Shown: positions 43,731-52,510 of the stretch, piece after piece | Layout of the letters: the number at the start of each line of letters is the position of its first letter | Numbering within the stretch: position 1 is the first letter of the stretch | Assembly: GCA_016720595.1 (NCBI GenBank) | Contig: JADKKI010000073.1 | Span: 23,079 to 87,078, forward strand | From: Myxococcales bacterium | GTDB taxonomy: Bacteria; Myxococcota_A; Polyangia; Haliangiales; Haliangiaceae | Direction of reading: 5' to 3' | DNA: 64,000 nucleotides | The notes under the pieces: generated by a model | Told to the model about the DNA's origin: nothing | Database searches by the model: none | The model's input: the letters and a program-made list of their open reading frames with translations, nothing else | Position numbers and translations under genes: made by a program

Positions 43731-46160
43731 GTGACTGACAAGTGGGTCTGCATCCACGGCCACTTCTACCAGCCGCCGCGTGAGAACCCGTGGCTCGAGG
43801 CGATCGAGCCACAGCCAAGTGCTCACCCGTACCGGGACTGGAACGAGCGGATCACGGCCGAGTGCTATCGGCCCAACGCGGCGGCGCGCGTCGTCGACAG
43901 CACCAACCACATCATCGAGATCGTCGACAACTATCAGCGGATGAGCTTCAACGTGGGGCCGACGCTGATGTCGTGGATGGAGGATCACGCTCCGGACGTC
44001 CACGCGTCTCTGGTCGAGGCTGATCGGGCGAGCGCCCGGCGGTTCGGTGGGCATGGCTCCGCGATGGCGCAGGCCTACAACCACATGATCTTGCCGCTCG
44101 CGTCGGCCCGAGATCTCGCGACGCAGACGCGGTGGGGGATCGCCGACTTCGTCCATCGCTACGGCCGCAAGCCAGAAGGGATGTGGCTCGCGGAGTGCGC
44201 CGTGGACACGGCCTCCCTCGAGGCGCTGGCCGCGGAGGGGATCACGTTCACGGTGCTCGCGCCCTATCAGGCCCGCGCATGGCGGCCACCCGGTGGTGAG
44301 TGGCGGACCGACCCGGTGGACCCGGGCCGCGCGTATCGCTGCGCACTGCCTTCGGGGCGCTCGATCGATCTGTTCTTCTACGACGGCCAGACCGCCCAGG
44401 CCGTCGCGTTCGAGCGCCTGCTCGCCAACGGTCACCAGATCATCTCGCGGATGACGGCGCGGGGCCCGATCGAGGGCGGTGCTCCGGCGCTGTGTCACAT
44501 CGCCACCGATGGCGAGACCTATGGTCACCATCACCGCTATGGAGACATGGCGCTCGCGTGGGCCCTGTCTCAGGTCGAGGCGGGCTGGAACGGCACGCGC
44601 CTCACGAACTACGCCGAGTTCCGTGCCGAGGTGCCGGCGACCTGGGAGGTGCTGCTCGCCGAGAACACGTCGTGGAGCTGCGCGCACGGCACCGCGCGCT
44701 GGCGCGAGAACTGCGGCTGCAACTCCGGTGGCAAGCCGGGATGGAATCAGGCCTGGCGGCGACCGCTGCGTGACGCGCTCGACTGGCTGCGCGATCAGAG
44801 CGCGGCCGCGCTCGAGAACGTGGGCCGGCTGCTGTTCCGCGATCCGTGGGGAGCCCGCGATGCGTACATCGACGTGGTGTTGCGGAGGAGCCCCGAGGCG
44901 CGCGACCAGTTCCTCACCACCCACGCCGCCCACGAGCTCGATGCGGCCGAGCGCGTACGTGCGCTGTCCCTGATGGAGATGACCCGCCACGCGATGCTCA
45001 TGTACACGAGCTGCGGCTGGTTCTTCGACGACCTCTCGGGGATCGAGACCGTGCAGTGCATGCAGTACGCGGCGCGGGTGGCCGAGCTGATCGAGGAGAT
45101 CGGCGGCGGTGCGGTCGAGGCGGAGCTCGTCGATCGGCTCGCGCTGGCGCGCTCGAACCTCGCGAGCGAGGGTGATGGGCGCAAGGTCTGGGCGCAGCGG
45201 GTGCGTCCCGCCCGGGTCGATCCCGAGAAGGTGTGTGCGCACGTGGCCGTCCACACGCTGGTGGAGCACGACGCGGAGAAGAGTGTCGACGTCTACGGCT
45301 ACCACGTCGACTTCATCGATCGGATCGAGCGGCGGTCGGGGCGCGCGCGCATGGTCGCCGGCACGGTGCGCGTGCGTTCGCGGCTGACCGAGGCCGCCAC
45401 CTCGCTGTGCTTCGCGGGGCTCCACCTCGGCGAGCAGCACGTCACCGGCGGCGTGCGCGCGCCGATGGAGGAGCGCGCGTGGGCGCGGGTGATCGACGAG
45501 CTCACCGGTGCGTTCAAGACAGCGGACGTGTTCGCCGCGCAGCGCGTGATCGACCACCACTTCCCGGGCGCGCAGCTCTCGCTCTCGGCGCTGTTGCCGG
45601 GCAGCCGCGAGCGGGTGATCGCCGCCGTGCTCGGGGATGCGATCGCCGAGGCCGAGGCGGAGCTCGCCGATGCCTATGACGAGCACCTCCCGCTGATCCG
45701 CTGGCTGGTCGCGCACGAGTTGCCGGTCCCCGATGTGCTGCGCACCACCGCGGAGTCCGCGTTACGTCGACGCGTGCTCGCGAACATGCGCGCGGCCGAT
45801 CCGAGCTTCCAGCAGCTGCGCGATCACATGGTGGAGGCGGCCGAGGTCCGGGTCAGCCTCGACACTCCGGAGATCGCCCTCGCCGCGAGCGAGGCGCTGG
45901 TGGTGCTGCTCGATCGCGTGGTGGGGGAGGGAGAGGAGGTCGATCTCGCGGTCCTCGAGATCGTGACCGCGGCGGCGGAGGTGGCGTCGCGGATGCGGAG
46001 CGCGGTCGATCTGTGGAACGCTCAGAACGCAACCTGGCGGCTGCTCGCGCGGCTCCCCGAGCTCCATCAGCGAAGTGCTGCGGGTGATGTCGATGCGGCG
46101 CGCGCGGCAGCGGGTCTCGAGAGGCTCGCGGGCACGCTCCGTCTGGCGGCGAAGCGCTGA
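43731..46160 (+). CDS. GH57 glycoside hydrolase with DUF3536 domain
   Basis: 809 residues. The N-terminal GH57 barrel has CIHGHFYQPPRENPWLE at the start, MSFNVGPTLMSWME, a GMWLAECAVD motif with the likely nucleophile Glu (about 155), and a ATDGETYGHHHRYGDM motif that probably carries the acid Asp. The C-terminal 500 residues form the all-helical DUF3536 domain (SCGWFFDDLSGIETVQCMQY). GH57 enzymes act on alpha-glucans (amylase, glucanotransferase, branching), and the adjacent glgB fits glycogen turnover; the exact reaction is not determined. GTG 43731 is the start. The zinc-ribbon gene follows after 15 bp. Confidence 0.88.
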   Translation: MTDKWVCIHGHFYQPPRENPWLEAIEPQPSAHPYRDWNERITAECYRPNAAARVVDSTNHIIEIVDNYQRMSFNVGPTLMSWMEDHAPDVHASLVEADRASARRFGGHGSAMAQAYNHMILPLASARDLATQTRWGIADFVHRYGRKPEGMWLAECAVDTASLEALAAEGITFTVLAPYQARAWRPPGGEWRTDPVDPGRAYRCALPSGRSIDLFFYDGQTAQAVAFERLLANGHQIISRMTARGPIEGGAPALCHIATDGETYGHHHRYGDMALAWALSQVEAGWNGTRLTNYAEFRAEVPATWEVLLAENTSWSCAHGTARWRENCGCNSGGKPGWNQAWRRPLRDALDWLRDQSAAALENVGRLLFRDPWGARDAYIDVVLRRSPEARDQFLTTHAAHELDAAERVRALSLMEMTRHAMLMYTSCGWFFDDLSGIETVQCMQYAARVAELIEEIGGGAVEAELVDRLALARSNLASEGDGRKVWAQRVRPARVDPEKVCAHVAVHTLVEHDAEKSVDVYGYHVDFIDRIERRSGRARMVAGTVRVRSRLTEAATSLCFAGLHLGEQHVTGGVRAPMEERAWARVIDELTGAFKTADVFAAQRVIDHHFPGAQLSLSALLPGSRERVIAAVLGDAIAEAEAELADAYDEHLPLIRWLVAHELPVPDVLRTTAESALRRRVLANMRAADPSFQQLRDHMVEAAEVRVSLDTPEIALAASEALVVLLDRVVGEGEEVDLAVLEIVTAAAEVASRMRSAVDLWNAQNATWRLLARLPELHQRSAAGDVDAARAAAGLERLAGTLRLAAKR

Positions 46161-46175
46161 GCCCATGGAGAGGCC

Positions 46176-46988
46176 GTGACGTCTCCGTACCGCGAAGCAC
46201 CTCAGCTGCTCCTCTGCCCGCGTTGCGGCGAGGTCCTCGATCGTGTGTTCGCTGGCGTCGCCGCGTGCCCGCGCTGTCAGGGCGCATGGATCGGGCAGGC
46301 GACGCTCGATACCGCGTTCGGGAACCCGCGCTGGCCGCAGGGCCAGAACATGTGGTGGCACAACGCGCTCGAGTGCCCCGAGTGCGCGTGCGAGGGCATC
46401 GTACGCAAGATGGATGCGCGTTCGTCGAACGAGGTGATGGTCGACTGCTGCCCCTCGCATGGGCTGTGGCTCGATCACGGCGAGCTCGGACGCTTGATGG
46501 GCCTCGACCGCGGGGCCGACGAGCTGCTCGAGCTGCAGAAGCGTGTCACGGCGATCTCGCCCGATCCCGACGATCTCGCCCAGCGCCGGCTCGCGTGGCG
46601 GGGCGAGCTCGATGTGCGCCGGCGCGCCGCTGCGGAGTTCCGCACGTGGGTCGAAGGTGAACAGCGGCGGAAGGCGTCCGAGGCCGCGGAGCAGTCCAAG
46701 CAACGCGCGGCCCAGACCGAGGCCGAACGCAAGGCACGCAAGTCCCAGGCGATCGAGGCGCAGCGGTCGGCGGAGGCGAGGGTGCGCGAGCTGGCCGAGC
46801 GGCGAACCTTCGTCGAGGAGCTGGTCAACGAGCGCGTGGGGCTGATCCACGAGCTCCGCCGGCTCGATGCGGAGCTCACTACCCGGCGCGACGAGCTCTA
46901 CCGGCTCCAGGGAGAGCTCGAGACGGCGAGGCAGCGGATCCGCGAGATCGACGCACAGCTCGATGCCGGCGAGCCGCCCTCGCAGTAG
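46176..46988 (+). CDS. Zinc-ribbon protein with C-terminal coiled coil
   Basis: 270 residues. Two TFIIB-type zinc ribbons: LLCPRCGEVLDRVFAGVAACPRC (CxxC...CxxC, about residues 12-35) and CPEC with CCPSHGLWLDHGELGRL (about 66-100). From about 110 to the end it is a long Arg/Glu/Ala coiled coil (EGEQRRKASEAAEQSK, ELYRLQGELETARQRI). The family resembles small zinc-ribbon proteins of unknown role, here extended by a helix that should dimerise. GTG start with GGAGAG upstream. Downstream the thioesterase follows after 10 bp, with its -10-like box overlapping this stop codon. Confidence 0.8.
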   Translation: MTSPYREAPQLLLCPRCGEVLDRVFAGVAACPRCQGAWIGQATLDTAFGNPRWPQGQNMWWHNALECPECACEGIVRKMDARSSNEVMVDCCPSHGLWLDHGELGRLMGLDRGADELLELQKRVTAISPDPDDLAQRRLAWRGELDVRRRAAAEFRTWVEGEQRRKASEAAEQSKQRAAQTEAERKARKSQAIEAQRSAEARVRELAERRTFVEELVNERVGLIHELRRLDAELTTRRDELYRLQGELETARQRIREIDAQLDAGEPPSQ

Positions 46989-46991
46989 AGT
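46986..46991 (+). promoter_or_regulatory. -10-like TAGAGT overlapping the zinc-ribbon stop codon
   Basis: The TAG stop begins TAGAGT, which ends 7 nt before ATG 46999. Confidence 0.4.
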
Positions 46992-46998
46992 GGCCGCG

Positions 46999-47937
46999 AT
47001 GGACTCTCAGGGCATCGGCTCGTCGGCGTACGCCGATCTCGCGGCGGACACGGCGGTCGTCGCGGATCCCTCGGTGCCCGGGCGGTTCCACGTGACGTTG
47101 CCAGATCACTGGGACTACCTCCTGCCGTCGGGCGGCGCCGTGATGACGTGCGCCCTCCGCGCCGCGGAGACCTTCCTCGGTGAGCCGCTGCTCCGGTTCG
47201 CCTCTGCCTCCACGATCTTCTGCACACCGCTCCGGGCGACGGCGCTGGTCGCGGACGTCACCGAGCTTCGCCGCGGGAAGAGCACGGCGCAGGTCCGGGT
47301 GGCGCTGCGGCACCGCGACACGGCGCCGGATCCCGAGGATCCCAGTGACAACTCGCGCGGCCTCGAGCTGACCGCGACGTTCATTCGCGATCGCAAGGGG
47401 CCCGACGTGCGCGGCGTGCCGTTCCCCGAGCGCGTGCGTCCGCTCGCCGACGCGTTGCCCGTCGAGGACGGTGCGGCCAACAATCCGCACACGCGGTTCC
47501 GGATCTATCGGCAGCTCGAGTGCCGGCTCGCCGAGGGCGATGCGTTCTGGTCCGAGGCCTTCCAGGATGGACCCGCACGCTATGCCCGCTGGATGCGCTA
47601 CCGGCACCCACAGCGGGATGCCCTGGGTCGGCTCGATCGCCTGGCGCTCCCACCGCTGATCGATACGATGCCCACCGCGCTCCACCGCGCGATTGGCCCG
47701 GGCCCCTACCGGTTCTATGCGCCGAGCCTGGACCTGACCACGTACGTGGTCGACGACACCACACGCGACTGGCTCCTGGTCGCGGTGACGGTCCGCCGGG
47801 CGCATCGCGGCTGGGCGATCGCGGATGCAGAGGTGTGGGATGACGAGGGCCGGTTCATCGCGTATGGCGCGCAGGCGATGTACCTCCACAGCCTCTCCGG
47901 CGAGCCGCCCGTGATCGACGCATCGCGCCGAGCGTGA
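46999..47937 (+). CDS. TesB-like acyl-CoA thioesterase (double hotdog)
   Basis: 312 residues, with a double-hotdog arrangement. The N-terminal half carries HVTLPDHWDYLLPSGGAVM and CTPLRATALVADVTELRRGK; the C-terminal half carries PTALHRAIGPGPYRFYAPSL and LTTYVVDDTTRDWLLVAVTV, ending with VWDDEGRFIAYGAQAMYL, a strongly conserved tail of thioesterase II-type enzymes. Hydrolyses acyl-CoA esters; chain preference unknown. Cytosolic. ATG 46999 is the first start in frame with the fold. Confidence 0.85.
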   Translation: MDSQGIGSSAYADLAADTAVVADPSVPGRFHVTLPDHWDYLLPSGGAVMTCALRAAETFLGEPLLRFASASTIFCTPLRATALVADVTELRRGKSTAQVRVALRHRDTAPDPEDPSDNSRGLELTATFIRDRKGPDVRGVPFPERVRPLADALPVEDGAANNPHTRFRIYRQLECRLAEGDAFWSEAFQDGPARYARWMRYRHPQRDALGRLDRLALPPLIDTMPTALHRAIGPGPYRFYAPSLDLTTYVVDDTTRDWLLVAVTVRRAHRGWAIADAEVWDDEGRFIAYGAQAMYLHSLSGEPPVIDASRRA

Positions 47938-47981
47938 CCTGGGTCGCGGAACTCGCTTCCTCGAACAGCGAGCGGGTGCGC

Positions 47982-47987
47982 TACACT
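47982..47987 (+). promoter_or_regulatory. -10-like TACACT before the Gly-rich lipoprotein
   Basis: Ends 6 nt before ATG 47994; only TACCAG lies between, so the transcript would be leaderless. Confidence 0.5.
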
Positions 47988-47993
47988 TACCAG

Positions 47994-49667
47994 ATGCGCC
48001 TCGGGATCCTGGTCGCGCTCTCGGTCTCCGCGTGTGCGAGTGGCAACACCGCCGCCCCCGACACGGGCGCGCCGGTCGATGCCTACGTGATGCCGGACTC
48101 GGCATGCGGCGCGCTGCCGTGCGACGCGATCTACGTGGCGCGCACCGGCAGTGACACCGCCGCGGGAGACAAGGCCGCGCCGCTGAAGACGATCGCCGCG
48201 GCGATCACCAAGGCGTCCGCATCGACGCCGGCCGTCGCGGTGTTCGTGAAGGGCGGGGTGTATCCCGAGGCGATCGCGATGAAGGCGGGCGTCAGCGTGT
48301 ACGGCGGGTTCGATGACGCGTGGACACAGACCGCGGCCATGCCGACCGTGATCGACGGACCCTCGTCGCCGGCGGTGACGTTCGACGGGATCATGATCGA
48401 CACGGTGCTGTCGACGGTCACGGTCAAGAGTGCCGACGCGACGGCCCCGGGCTCCAGCTCGTACGCGATCGTGATCACCGGATCGAAGCAGATCGAGCTG
48501 CGCGGCGTGTCCGTGCTCCCTGGAGCTGGCGCGAACGGGACCGATGGCACCGATGGTGGGAACGGCGGGAACGGCAGCGCCGGCACGATCGGGAATGCCG
48601 GCGTCGAACGCTCGAGCGCGTTCCTCTGCAACAACCGCGGACTGCCAGCGGGTGGCGGTGGCGGGGCCTCGTCGTGCGGGCGCACCGGCGGTACGGGTGG
48701 GCAGCCTGGCACGGGCAGCAGCGGCGGCTCGGTGGGCGGCACAGGCGCGGGTGGAACGGCCGGTGGGCCGGGCGCGCCAAGCGAGAGTCAGGACGGCACC
48801 GTCGGTGGCACCGGTGGCTCGGGCGGCGGAGGCACCTCAGGCGCCGGCGGGATCGAGATCGGGACGTTCGCGGGCGTCAGCTACATGCCCGCGAACGGCG
48901 GCGGCGCCACGAGCGGAAGCCCTGGGAACGGCGGTGGTGGTGGGGGTGGCGGCGGCGGTGGCACCACCTCGTGCGACTCGACCGGCAGCTCGGGTGGTGG
49001 TGGCGGCGGTGGTGGATGCGGTGGCACCGCGGGCACGGCGGGCACCGGAGGTGGCGGTTCGTTCGGGGTGATCGCGATCGATTCCGCGGTGGTCGTCCGA
49101 GCGTCGACGGTGACCGGGAACCGCGGTGGCACCGGCGGCCGTGGTGGCAAGGGTGGCAGCGGCGGCACCGGTGGTCCGGGTGGTCCGGGTGGCCCGTACG
49201 GCGGATCGAACGAGCAGGATGATGGTGGCAACGGCGCCGCCGGTGGCCCGGGTGGACGGGGTGGCGCCGGTGGTCACGGTGGTGGCGGCGGTGGCGGTCC
49301 GTCGGCCGCGCTGGTCTGCATCGGGACCGCGTCGATCGCGATCCCGCAGTCGACGGTGGAAGGTGGCCTCGTCGGCGATGGTGGGCCGTCGATGGGGACG
49401 GCCGGGATGCCGGGGCGTCTCGACCCGCGCGATCGGCTGCTCGTTCTTCTGAGCGGTCTCGGAGCGGGTGCAGCTCAGTCCTTCTTGATCCAGCCGCGGC
49501 GCTTGAAGATCCACAGCTGGATCGCCACCCCGACGACGAACACGCCGATCAGCGCCCAGAACGCCCACTCCTTGGACTGCAGGGGCACGCCGCCGACGTT
49601 GACGCCGAGCAGCGAGCACACGAAGCCCAGGGGGAGGAACACGGCGGTGATGATCGAGAGCACGTAG
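47994..49667 (+). CDS. Gly-rich (PGRS-like) lipoprotein with DUF1565-like N-terminal region
   Basis: 557 residues as read. MRLGILVALSVSAC is a lipoprotein signal. Residues about 40-180 look like a DUF1565/right-handed beta-helix start (DAIYVARTGSDTAAGDKAAP, AVFVKGGVYPEAI, VYGGFDDAW). Residues about 185-470 are extreme Gly repeats (GGTGG, GGNGG, GGAGG). The frame stays open to 49667, about 190 nt into the convergent zntB gene, which is improbable for a real tail. Another frame reaches TGA at 49450-49452, just before the zntB stop, so a one-base error near 49410 may hide the true end. The start is favoured by TACACT six nt upstream. Confidence 0.72.
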   Translation: MRLGILVALSVSACASGNTAAPDTGAPVDAYVMPDSACGALPCDAIYVARTGSDTAAGDKAAPLKTIAAAITKASASTPAVAVFVKGGVYPEAIAMKAGVSVYGGFDDAWTQTAAMPTVIDGPSSPAVTFDGIMIDTVLSTVTVKSADATAPGSSSYAIVITGSKQIELRGVSVLPGAGANGTDGTDGGNGGNGSAGTIGNAGVERSSAFLCNNRGLPAGGGGGASSCGRTGGTGGQPGTGSSGGSVGGTGAGGTAGGPGAPSESQDGTVGGTGGSGGGGTSGAGGIEIGTFAGVSYMPANGGGATSGSPGNGGGGGGGGGGGTTSCDSTGSSGGGGGGGGCGGTAGTAGTGGGGSFGVIAIDSAVVVRASTVTGNRGGTGGRGGKGGSGGTGGPGGPGGPYGGSNEQDDGGNGAAGGPGGRGGAGGHGGGGGGGPSAALVCIGTASIAIPQSTVEGGLVGDGGPSMGTAGMPGRLDPRDRLLVLLSGLGAGAAQSFLIQPRRLKIHSWIATPTTNTPISAQNAHSLDCRGTPPTLTPSSEHTKPRGRNTAVMIEST

Positions 49668-50464
49668 AGGCGCTGGTTCGTGGTCTCGGACTGCCGCGAG
49701 GTGAGCTCCTCCTGCGTGACCGCGGCGCGATCGCGTGCGGCATCGAGCTCCTCGATCGTGCGGGTCATCCGATCGGCGGTCTCGGCGACGCGCTGGTGAT
49801 GGTTGTCGTCGAGCCAGGGCAGGGCGATCTGGGCCAGCTTGCCGAGCGCCTCGCGCTGCGGAGCGAGGAACCGGCGCAGCGCGATCGCACGCCGCCGGAG
49901 ATCGGCGAGCTTGCCGCGCAGATCGGCGCGCGTCTCGGTCAGCACCTGATCCTCGCATGCCGCGATCTCGTCGCCGAGGTTATCGACCCGCGCGACCACG
50001 TTCTCGACGATCCGCTCGACCAGCTCCACGGCGAGGCCGCCGGCACTGCTCGGCCCCTTGCCGGCATCGACCTCGGCCGCGAGCTGCTTGAGCGTGCGGG
50101 AGACTCGGTGACGCATCGTGATGATCCGTCGCGGCTCGATCCAGGCGCGCACCGAGATCATGTCCTCGGGGGCGGAGCCCTGGTTCATGTTGATGCCGCG
50201 GACGATCAGCAGGAGCTCCTCGGCGTGGGCGGTGGCACGTGGGCGAGGGTCGGCGTCGAGCAGGGCGTCGCGAACCAGGGGATCGAGCTTCGCATCGTGC
50301 TCGAGCCACCGCGCGGCATCGGGCGCCGAGTAGTCGAGGTTGACCCACAGCACGCCATCGTTCGGGCTCCAGGCTGCGACGCCGGCCCAGTCGAGGCGGG
50401 TCGCGCCGCCCTTGCCATCGAGCAAGAAGGCTTGCAGGAGGCCGCTCTCGGACGTGGTGGACAT
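49475..50464 (-). CDS. zntB: ZntB-like CorA-family metal transporter
   Basis: 329 residues. A large cytosolic N-terminal domain with helical coiled coil (IVENVVARVDNLGDEIAACE) and two C-terminal membrane helices: VLSIITAVFLPLGFVCSLLG then ALIGVFVVGVAIQLWIF. The loop between them reads GVNVGGVP in place of the CorA GMN; ZntB-type zinc transporters carry GVN there. Inner-membrane uptake or efflux of zinc or another divalent ion, probably as a pentamer. Positively charged tail KRRGWIKKD. Divergent from the VanX-like gene with only 27 bp between start codons. Confidence 0.88.
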   Translation of the reverse strand: MSTTSESGLLQAFLLDGKGGATRLDWAGVAAWSPNDGVLWVNLDYSAPDAARWLEHDAKLDPLVRDALLDADPRPRATAHAEELLLIVRGINMNQGSAPEDMISVRAWIEPRRIITMRHRVSRTLKQLAAEVDAGKGPSSAGGLAVELVERIVENVVARVDNLGDEIAACEDQVLTETRADLRGKLADLRRRAIALRRFLAPQREALGKLAQIALPWLDDNHHQRVAETADRMTRTIEELDAARDRAAVTQEELTSRQSETTNQRLYVLSIITAVFLPLGFVCSLLGVNVGGVPLQSKEWAFWALIGVFVVGVAIQLWIFKRRGWIKKD

Positions 50465-50472
50465 GCCCCGTT

Positions 50473-50485
50473 ACCGTACTACGCT
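50473..50485. promoter_or_regulatory. Two -10 boxes in a 27-bp divergent gap
   Basis: Minus-strand TACGGT (50473-50478) ends 8 nt before ATG 50464; plus-strand TACGCT (50480-50485) ends 6 nt before GTG 50492. One base separates the boxes, so simultaneous firing in both directions should be impossible. Confidence 0.5.
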
Positions 50486-50491
50486 CGAGGC

Positions 50492-51094
50492 GTGGTTCGA
50501 CGTTGTGTCCTGGGGTTCGTCGCGGTGGCGTCGTCAGGCCTCGCACACGCCGAGGACAAGCCGAGTGACCTCGTCGAGATCCAGTCGGTGATCCCGGATG
50601 CGGTGCTCGATGTCCGCTACGCGACCGAGCACAACTTCACCGGGGGCGTGCTGTATCCCAAGGCCGCCTGCAAGCTACGCCGTGCGGTGGCCGAGCGGCT
50701 CGCGGTGGCCGCCAAGCTGCTTCGCGCACAGGATCGCCGGCTGCTGCTGTGGGACTGCTACCGCCCGACCTCGATCCAGAAGCTCCTGTGGAAGCACACG
50801 CCGGACCCTCGCTACGTGGCGGATCCAAAGGTCGGCTCGAACCACAGCCGGGGCGCCGCCGTCGATCTCGCGGTGGTCGATCAGGACGGCGCGCCGGTGG
50901 TGCTCCCCACCGAGTTCGACGACCTCTCGGAGGCCGCCCACATCAGCCGGGCGACCAAGGGCGCGCGGGGCGTCGAGGCGCGCAGGCTGGCAGCGGCGAT
51001 GAAGCGGGCCGGATTCACGTCGATCGCGACCGAGTGGTGGCATTTCGACGCATCTGACCGCGCGAAATATCCGCTCTCGGACGAGCCGCTGTAG
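50492..51094 (+). CDS. Exported D-alanyl-D-alanine dipeptidase (VanX/DdpX family)
   Basis: 200 residues. Signal peptide MVRRCVLGFVAVASSGLAHA. Peptidase family M15D: zinc site in SNHSRGAAVDLAVVD (SxHxxGxAxD) and catalytic Glu with His in IATEWWHFD; DCYRPTSIQKLLW and GGVLYPKAACKLRRAV are typical family blocks. Cleaves the D-Ala-D-Ala dipeptide released from peptidoglycan; with a signal peptide it should act in the periplasm, as DdpX-type recycling or wall remodelling. No vanH or vanA homologs are nearby, so resistance is not implied. Its TAG stop forms the next gene's TAGCAT box. Confidence 0.9.
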   Translation: MVRRCVLGFVAVASSGLAHAEDKPSDLVEIQSVIPDAVLDVRYATEHNFTGGVLYPKAACKLRRAVAERLAVAAKLLRAQDRRLLLWDCYRPTSIQKLLWKHTPDPRYVADPKVGSNHSRGAAVDLAVVDQDGAPVVLPTEFDDLSEAAHISRATKGARGVEARRLAAAMKRAGFTSIATEWWHFDASDRAKYPLSDEPL

Positions 51095-51097
51095 CAT
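51092..51097 (+). promoter_or_regulatory. -10-like TAGCAT overlapping the VanX-like stop codon
   Basis: Ends 9 nt before GTG 51107. Confidence 0.4.
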
Positions 51098-51106
51098 CCA
51101 AGCACC

Positions 51107-52510
51107 GTGGATCCCGCCTCGATCCCGTACTACCCGGTCAACGAGTTCGGCCCCCTCATGAAGGGGCTCGTGATCGGTGGCGTGGGGATCCTGCACGTGT
51201 TCCTCGCGCAGTTCGCGATCGGCGGGGGGCTGCTCCTCTACTACTTCGAGAGGATCGCCCAGCGCGGCGTGAAGGATGCGCGCACGTTCGTCGACGGGTA
51301 CTTCAAGATCCTCGTCCTCGTGAGCTTCGTGATCGGCGCGCTCACCGGCGTGGCGATGTGGTTCACGACGATCCAGGTCGGCGCGCGCACGATCGGCCTC
51401 ATGGTCGACGAGTTCCACTGGCTGTGGGCCACCGAGTGGGTGTGGTTCGCGGTCGAGATCGTCTCGGGCTATGCGTTCTATCGGTTCGGGCCGCGGCTCG
51501 ACGATCGCACACGACGGCGGCTGCTCCTGATCTATGCGGGGGCGGCGTGGATGAGCCTGTTCTGGATCAACGGGATCCTGTCGTGGCAGCTCACGCCCGG
51601 GAAGTGGCTCGAGGGTGCCGGCATGTGGGCCGGGTTCTTCAACGCGAGCTTCTGGCCCTCGCTCCTGTTCCGCACCGCGGTGGCCGCCACGCTCGGCGCT
51701 CTCGTCGCGTGCGTGGTGATCAACACGATGGACCTCGATCGCGAGCGCAAGGCAGCGCTGATCCGGCGCGCGTCGCGGTTCGCGGCACCGATGGCGGTGA
51801 TGCCCGTCCTCGCGTTCTGGTTCGTCGCGATCATCCCCGCGGATAGCCGCCAGTGGCTGATGGGCGGCTCGATGCCGATGACCATGTTCGTCGGGGTGGC
51901 CGCAGGGGCCTCGACGCTGATCGGCGGCTACGTGGTGGTGGGGCTGATCATGAAGAAGCTCTACATCAACGGCGCCACCGCGACGCTGCTGCTCGTGCTC
52001 GCCTTCGGCGCCACCGCCGCCGGGGAGTTCGTGCGCGAGGGCGCGCGCAAGCCGTACACCGTGCGTGGGGTGCTGTACTCCACGTCGATGACCCCCGACG
52101 AGGTCGCGCGACTGCGCACCACGGGAGCGGTCACCGGAGATCCGTATCCGCTGCGCGACGAGGCTCGGTTTCCCACCGCACAGCTGCGTCACGGCGCCAA
52201 GGTCCATCGCGCGCTGTGCGACGCGTGCCATACGCTGCACGGCGCGAACGCTCTGGTCGAGCTGACGCGGACGTGGACCGATGATCAGCTCCGCCTCAAC
52301 GTGGCCAAGCTCCAGCGGACCAAGGCGTTCATGCCGCCGTTCGCGGGGACCGCCGCCGACGTGGAGGCGCTGATCCAGCTGCTGCGCTGGGAGGCCGCCG
52401 GGACACCCGCGACCTGGCCGGTCTCCGATGCGCCGGGCACCCTCGCGCAGATCAAGACCTGGCTCGACGAGGTGGGCACGGCCGCCACGCCGCCCGAAGG
52501 AGGCCGCTGA
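51107..52510 (+). CDS. Cytochrome bd-type oxidase subunit I-like protein fused to cytochrome c
   Basis: 467 residues. About nine membrane helices resembling CydA without the long Q-loop: GILHVFLAQFAIGGGLLLYY has the heme-ligand His, FHWLWATEWVWFAVEIV and WINGILSWQLTPGKWLEG follow. After a last helix (TLLLVLAFGATAAGEFVREG) a periplasmic cytochrome c domain starts near 355 with CDACH and ends MPPFAGTAADVEAL, where the Met is a candidate sixth heme ligand. Accepting electrons from a c-type carrier or passing them between hemes is inferred. Such OR-C-type bd families with a C-terminal heme c have been described in general; this is a compact member. GTG start. Confidence 0.85.
   Translation: MDPASIPYYPVNEFGPLMKGLVIGGVGILHVFLAQFAIGGGLLLYYFERIAQRGVKDARTFVDGYFKILVLVSFVIGALTGVAMWFTTIQVGARTIGLMVDEFHWLWATEWVWFAVEIVSGYAFYRFGPRLDDRTRRRLLLIYAGAAWMSLFWINGILSWQLTPGKWLEGAGMWAGFFNASFWPSLLFRTAVAATLGALVACVVINTMDLDRERKAALIRRASRFAAPMAVMPVLAFWFVAIIPADSRQWLMGGSMPMTMFVGVAAGASTLIGGYVVVGLIMKKLYINGATATLLLVLAFGATAAGEFVREGARKPYTVRGVLYSTSMTPDEVARLRTTGAVTGDPYPLRDEARFPTAQLRHGAKVHRALCDACHTLHGANALVELTRTWTDDQLRLNVAKLQRTKAFMPPFAGTAADVEALIQLLRWEAAGTPATWPVSDAPGTLAQIKTWLDEVGTAATPPEGGR

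Noticed and set aside
50492..51094. Vancomycin-resistance gene vanX
   Set aside because: No vanH or vanA genes adjoin and it has a signal peptide; a general D-Ala-D-Ala dipeptidase is safer.
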